A DNA stretch of 9,590 nucleotides from Alphaproteobacteria bacterium (GTDB lineage Bacteria > Pseudomonadota > Alphaproteobacteria > SMXP01): NCBI GenBank assembly GCA_004356335.1, contig SMXP01000053.1, positions 1 to 9,590 of the forward strand, written 5' to 3'. The notes beneath the pieces are model-generated. The model saw only the letters and a list, made by a program, of their open reading frames with translations, did not search any database and was not told the DNA's origin. Positions within the stretch are counted from its first letter, which is position 1. Each line of letters opens with the position of its first letter. Both the position numbers and the translations under genes were made by a program. Of the stretch, positions 6,918-9,590 are shown piece by piece.

Positions 6918-7001
6918 TATGGACACTAAGATCTAAATCCCAAATCTTGATCCTAGACAAGCTTTGGGGTGATCAAACAAACAAGAAAATGGAATCAATC
7001 C

Positions 7002-7265
7002 ATGGCGTCAGAAAGAAAACACAACCTTCAAGACACTTTTTTAAACGCGGTCCGGAAGGAAAAATCACCAGTCACAATTTTTCTGGTCAACGGTGTCAAG
7101 CTGCAAGGTGTCATCACCTGGTTCGATAATTTTTGCGTCTTACTTCGCAGAGACAATCAATCGCAGCTCGTTTACAAGCACGCTATTTCCACCGTAATGC
7201 CGGTGCAGCCGATACAATTATTTGATCTCGAAGAGCAAACCGTTGCGCCAAACGAGCAGGACTGA
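7002..7265 (+). CDS. hfq: Hfq, RNA chaperone (Sm-like)
   Basis: Hexameric Sm-fold protein that binds A-rich and U-rich RNA and pairs small RNAs with mRNAs. The 87 residues carry a complete core. The N-terminal helix is [13 protein letters not shown] (9-21), with Q10 equivalent to the uridine-binding Gln. The Sm1 strands include [13 protein letters not shown] (24-36), and the Sm2 motif is YKHAIST (58-64), whose K59-H60 bind RNA on the proximal face. A basic rim patch R18-K19 is present, shorter than the E. coli arginine patch. The acidic tail after about residue 75 is short, as in other alphaproteobacteria. Start: the frame is open to a GTG at 6969, but the family's usual beginning ([11 protein letters not shown]) and a GGA 8 bases before ATG 7002 fix the start here. 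The downstream hflX begins just after or across the hfq stop, indicating a bicistronic unit. Confidence 0.97.
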   Translation: MASERKHNLQDTFLNAVRKEKSPVTIFLVNGVKLQGVITWFDNFCVLLRRDNQSQLVYKHAISTVMPVQPIQLFDLEEQTVAPNEQD

Positions 7266-7311
7266 CTTGGGGAAAATCAAGGGTCAAAGAGACAGCGATC
7301 ATGTCCTCCCT

Positions 7312-8715
7312 ATGGACGGGCATCGCATAAAAGCGCTTGTCCTACATCCCAATGTGCGGGCCAATGTGCGGGCCGGCCAAAGTTCCGCCGGCTCTCGGAG
7401 AACGACGGGTGCCGGCAAGGAGGTCCACGACAGAACACCCCAACGCTATTTGGAAGAAGTGTGTGGCTTGGCGCGCGCGATCAATCTACAGATTGTCGAA
7501 TCTGAGATCGTTTCGCTCAAACGCAGGCTGCCGGCTACTTTGTTCGGCAAGGGCAAGGTTAAGGAATTAGGCGATCGGCAGAAGGCGCGTGACATCCAAT
7601 TGGTCATCGTCAATACAACCCTTACCCCCATTCAACAACGCAACCTCGAACGGGCATGGTCGACCAAGGTTTTGGATCGGACGGGCCTAATACTTGAGAT
7701 CTTTGGTGCGCGCGCGCGGACCAAAGAGGGCAGGTTGCAGGTCGATCTGGCCCATTTGACTTATCAGCGCAGTCGCCTGGTGCGATCTTGGACTCACTTG
7801 GAACGCCAACGGGGCGGTGTGGGGTTTATGGGTGGTCCCGGTGAAACTCAGATAGAGGCGGACCGCCGGGTCCTGTTACAGAAGATCTCAAGGCTGCAGC
7901 GGGATTTGAACGCCGTGAAGCGGACGCGGCAATTACACCGCAAGGCGCGGCAAAAGGTGCCGTACCCCGTAATTGCCTTGGTCGGCTATACCAATGCGGG
8001 CAAGTCGACATTGTTCAATCAGCTCACCAAAGCCGGTGTGAGCGCCCAAGATTTATTGTTCGTCACGCTCGATCCGACCATGCGCAAATGCCATTTACCG
8101 AGCGGTTCGAAAGTCATTTTATCGGACACGGTGGGATTCATTGCCGACCTGCCGACGGAGCTGGTCGCTGCTTTCCGTGCAACTTTGGAAGAGGTGCTGG
8201 AAGCGGATGTCATCGTTCATGTGCGCGATATTTCTGATCCGGATAGCGCGGCGCAAAAGCAAGATGTGCTTCATGTGCTAAAACAAATCGGTATTACCGA
8301 GGAGGATCGGCGGCCTGTTATTGAGCTTTTGAACAAGATCGACCTGATGCCGGAGGACGAGCGGTTGAGACTCCAAACGTCGATGAACCGACAAAACGGC
8401 AATGGGCCAGGGATTGAACAGACCCCGTTTGACACGGAGCCGGATGCCATTCAGCTGACGGTCTCTGCCTTAACGGGGGACGGCCTCGACGCTTTCTTGG
8501 CGGCGCTGGATGATATCCTCGCGCGACAAAAATCGTTGCGCCGTATTGACCTTGACGCCATCGATGGTGCGGCGCTGGCGTGGCTGCATCAACACGGCGA
8601 TATTGTGACGACCAGGGAAAATAGCGACGGCACGATCCATGTGGTCGTGCGGCTGACGGAAAAGGAAATAGGTCAGTTCGAAAAACGATTTAACACGCAA
8701 GCGAAACCCCACTAA
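7312..8715 (+). CDS. hflX: HflX, ribosome-associated GTPase
   Basis: Cytoplasmic translational GTPase-like protein that binds the 50S subunit and splits stalled or heat-damaged ribosomes. Counting from ATG 7312 (467 residues): N-terminal HflX domain (about 40-165), the glycine-rich signature GPGETQIEADRR (175-186), a coiled linker (about 186-212), then the G domain. G1 is GYTNAGKST (225-233), G2 TLDPT (252-256), G3 DTVGF (272-276), G4 NKID (341-344) and G5 within VSALTGDGLDA (384-394). All nucleotide-binding motifs are intact. The C-terminal domain runs from about 410. Start is uncertain: the frame extends upstream into hfq. TTG 7267, two bases after the hfq stop with AGGA at 7258-7261, would give 482 residues. 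ATG 7312 has no clear ribosome binding site but matches the family's short leader before the ALVLHP strand. Translational coupling to hfq is likely either way. The 3' end converges on mazG with 7 bases between. Confidence 0.94.
   Translation: MDGHRIKALVLHPNVRANVRAGQSSAGSRRTTGAGKEVHDRTPQRYLEEVCGLARAINLQIVESEIVSLKRRLPATLFGKGKVKELGDRQKARDIQLVIVNTTLTPIQQRNLERAWSTKVLDRTGLILEIFGARARTKEGRLQVDLAHLTYQRSRLVRSWTHLERQRGGVGFMGGPGETQIEADRRVLLQKISRLQRDLNAVKRTRQLHRKARQKVPYPVIALVGYTNAGKSTLFNQLTKAGVSAQDLLFVTLDPTMRKCHLPSGSKVILSDTVGFIADLPTELVAAFRATLEEVLEADVIVHVRDISDPDSAAQKQDVLHVLKQIGITEEDRRPVIELLNKIDLMPEDERLRLQTSMNRQNGNGPGIEQTPFDTEPDAIQLTVSALTGDGLDAFLAALDDILARQKSLRRIDLDAIDGAALAWLHQHGDIVTTRENSDGTIHVVVRLTEKEIGQFEKRFNTQAKPH
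7351..7374 (+). repeat. 12-base perfect tandem duplication inside hflX
   Basis: AATGTGCGGGCC occurs twice back to back (7351-7362, 7363-7374), in frame, encoding NVRA-NVRA just after the first strand of HflX. Two perfect copies of a 12-mer point to a recent slippage duplication in a tolerant N-terminal segment. Confidence 0.9.
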
Positions 8716-8725
8716 AGCGCATTCA
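8712..8725 (+). repeat. Fragment resembling the end of module A, across two stop codons
   Basis: CTAAAGCGCATTCA matches CTAGAGCGCATTCA (4219-4232, the first arm of module A) in 13 of 14 bases, but no partner arm follows. It covers the hflX stop TAA (8713-8715) and the mazG stop (8723-8725, read on the minus strand). It could be a remnant of the repeat or chance. Confidence 0.35.
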
Positions 8726-9541
8726 TTTTCGTTCCTCCAATTTGGCTTGGGTCCACAGCCCATCCATTTCCTCCAGCGTCGAGTCTTGGGGGGTCTTGCC
8801 GGCGGCGCGCAAAAGTTGCTCGATGCGCTCGAACCGGCGCACGAACTTTGCATTTGCGCCCCGCAGCGCCATTTCCGGATCTACTTTAAGATGGCGCGCC
8901 AAGTTCGCATAAACAAAAAGCAAATCCCCAAGTTCTTCAAAAACTTTCTGGGGATTTCCGGTTTGGGCCAATTCCGTTGACAGTTCGAGCATCTCTTCAT
9001 TGAGCTTATGGATCACTTGCCGTATTTCGGGCCAATCGAACCCGACCCGCGCGGCCCGGTCTTGCAGCTTAACCGCTCTGGACAGCGCCGGCAGGGCGTG
9101 CGGCACATCGTCCAACACGCCGATTGGGCCCCCATGGGCCGATTTCTCCTGCCGTTCCGCCTCCTTGATTTCTTCCCAGGTGGCCCGCACCGTGTCCGGG
9201 CTGTCGGCGTCGCCGTCACCGAACACATGGGGGTGGCGCCGCACCAGTTTCCGGCAAATGCCGTCGACCACGTCGGCAAAACTGAACGTGCCGTCCTGTT
9301 TGGCCATCTGGGCGTGAAACACCACCTGCAACAGCAAATCGCCCAGCTCGTCCTTGAGTGCCGTCATATCGCCGCGATCGATGGCGTCGGCCACCTCATA
9401 GGCTTCCTCGAGGGTGTAGGGGGCAATCGAGGCAAAGGTCTGCGCCACGTCCCACGGACAGCCGGTATCCGGATCCCTCAGTTGCTCCATGATCTCAAGA
9501 AGCGCGTTTATCTCACTAAAATCATTTGGGAGTTTAGTCAT
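8723..9541 (-). CDS. mazG: MazG, nucleoside triphosphate pyrophosphohydrolase
   Basis: Cytoplasmic all-alpha NTP pyrophosphatase that hydrolyses NTPs and dNTPs to monophosphate plus pyrophosphate; in E. coli it limits ppGpp and cleans the nucleotide pool. The 272 residues match the two-domain form. The N-terminal domain has GCPWD (27-31), metal-binding helix TLEEAYEVADAID (43-55) and DELGDLLLQVVFHA (64-77). The C-terminal domain has LNEEMLELSTEL (180-191) and FEELGDLLFVYANLARHL (201-218). Both EExxE and ExxD sets are present, so both domains could bind magnesium. The HPHVFGD stretch (103-109) is typical. Start ATG 9541 is chosen by length; AGG lies only 2 bases before it, so the ribosome binding site is poor. 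A later ATG at residue 18 would still keep the whole domain. It is convergent to hflX. Its base composition is clearly richer in G+C than ntrY (45 of 60 bases at 9181-9240). The upstream control region is outside the window. Confidence 0.95.
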   Translation of the reverse strand: MTKLPNDFSEINALLEIMEQLRDPDTGCPWDVAQTFASIAPYTLEEAYEVADAIDRGDMTALKDELGDLLLQVVFHAQMAKQDGTFSFADVVDGICRKLVRRHPHVFGDGDADSPDTVRATWEEIKEAERQEKSAHGGPIGVLDDVPHALPALSRAVKLQDRAARVGFDWPEIRQVIHKLNEEMLELSTELAQTGNPQKVFEELGDLLFVYANLARHLKVDPEMALRGANAKFVRRFERIEQLLRAAGKTPQDSTLEEMDGLWTQAKLEERK

Positions 9542-9590
9542 TGCCTGAGCTCAGATCGATTGTTGGGACGAACTTTTGGTTGCTATACCA

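Noticed and set aside
8470..8853. Minus-strand open frame of 127 codons overlapping the ends of hflX and mazG
   Set aside because: It covers conserved parts of both real genes in another frame and shows no domain.
9545..9554. Perfect 10-base palindrome CTGAGCTCAG just upstream of the mazG start
   Set aside because: Too short to call an operator without other copies or a known binding protein; overlaps the position of the weak ribosome binding site.

Overview
The window is an ordinary chromosomal block from an alphaproteobacterium. The order ntrY-ntrX-trkA-trkH-dat-hfq-hflX on the plus strand, with mazG facing it on the minus strand, is a family-typical alphaproteobacterial neighbourhood. The proteins fit that class: NtrX has the GAFTGA-less sigma-54 activator form, Hfq has the short-tailed form, and NtrY/NtrX are adjacent. 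The genus cannot be named from sequence alone. Rhizobia, as I recall, usually lack trkH at this place, so a Rhodospirillales-like or related lineage is a guess.

Layout. Bases 1-1268 hold the 3' part of the sensor kinase gene ntrY, cut by the window edge. 1281-2711 is its response regulator ntrX, ending in a hairpin that spans the stop codon. 2826-4199 is trkA, the NAD-binding regulator of Trk potassium uptake. 4218-4428 is a non-coding array of four abutting palindromic modules. 4463-5908 is trkH, the potassium-translocating membrane subunit. 5947-6807 is a D-amino-acid (D-alanine) aminotransferase. 6808-7001 is a non-coding leader with a hairpin and a possible -10 box. 7002-7265 is hfq and 7312-8715 is hflX, which are closely spaced. 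8723-9541 on the minus strand is mazG, converging on hflX with only 7 bases between the stop codons.

How the genes work together. NtrY/NtrX form a two-component system linked to nitrogen and redox state. TrkA/TrkH form a potassium uptake system. The aminotransferase supplies or recycles D-alanine and D-glutamate for peptidoglycan. Hfq is the RNA chaperone, HflX a ribosome-splitting/rescue GTPase, and MazG an NTP pyrophosphohydrolase tied to stress nucleotides. Apart from the ntrYX and trkAH pairs and the hfq-hflX coupling, co-location probably reflects conserved gene order more than one pathway.

The most interesting non-coding signal is the 4218-4428 array. Two 67-base outer modules are inverted relatives of each other whose stem bases covary. 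Two inner palindromes of about 45 bases sit between them. All four join at shared YCTAGA hexamers spaced 63, 40, 39 and 63 bases apart, a nearly mirror-symmetric layout. A 14-base piece resembling the end of an outer module (13 of 14 bases) also lies across the facing stop codons of hflX and mazG. I see no CRISPR array, tRNA, rRNA, transposase gene or phage gene. I do not see a new multi-gene system here; the coding content is well-known housekeeping.
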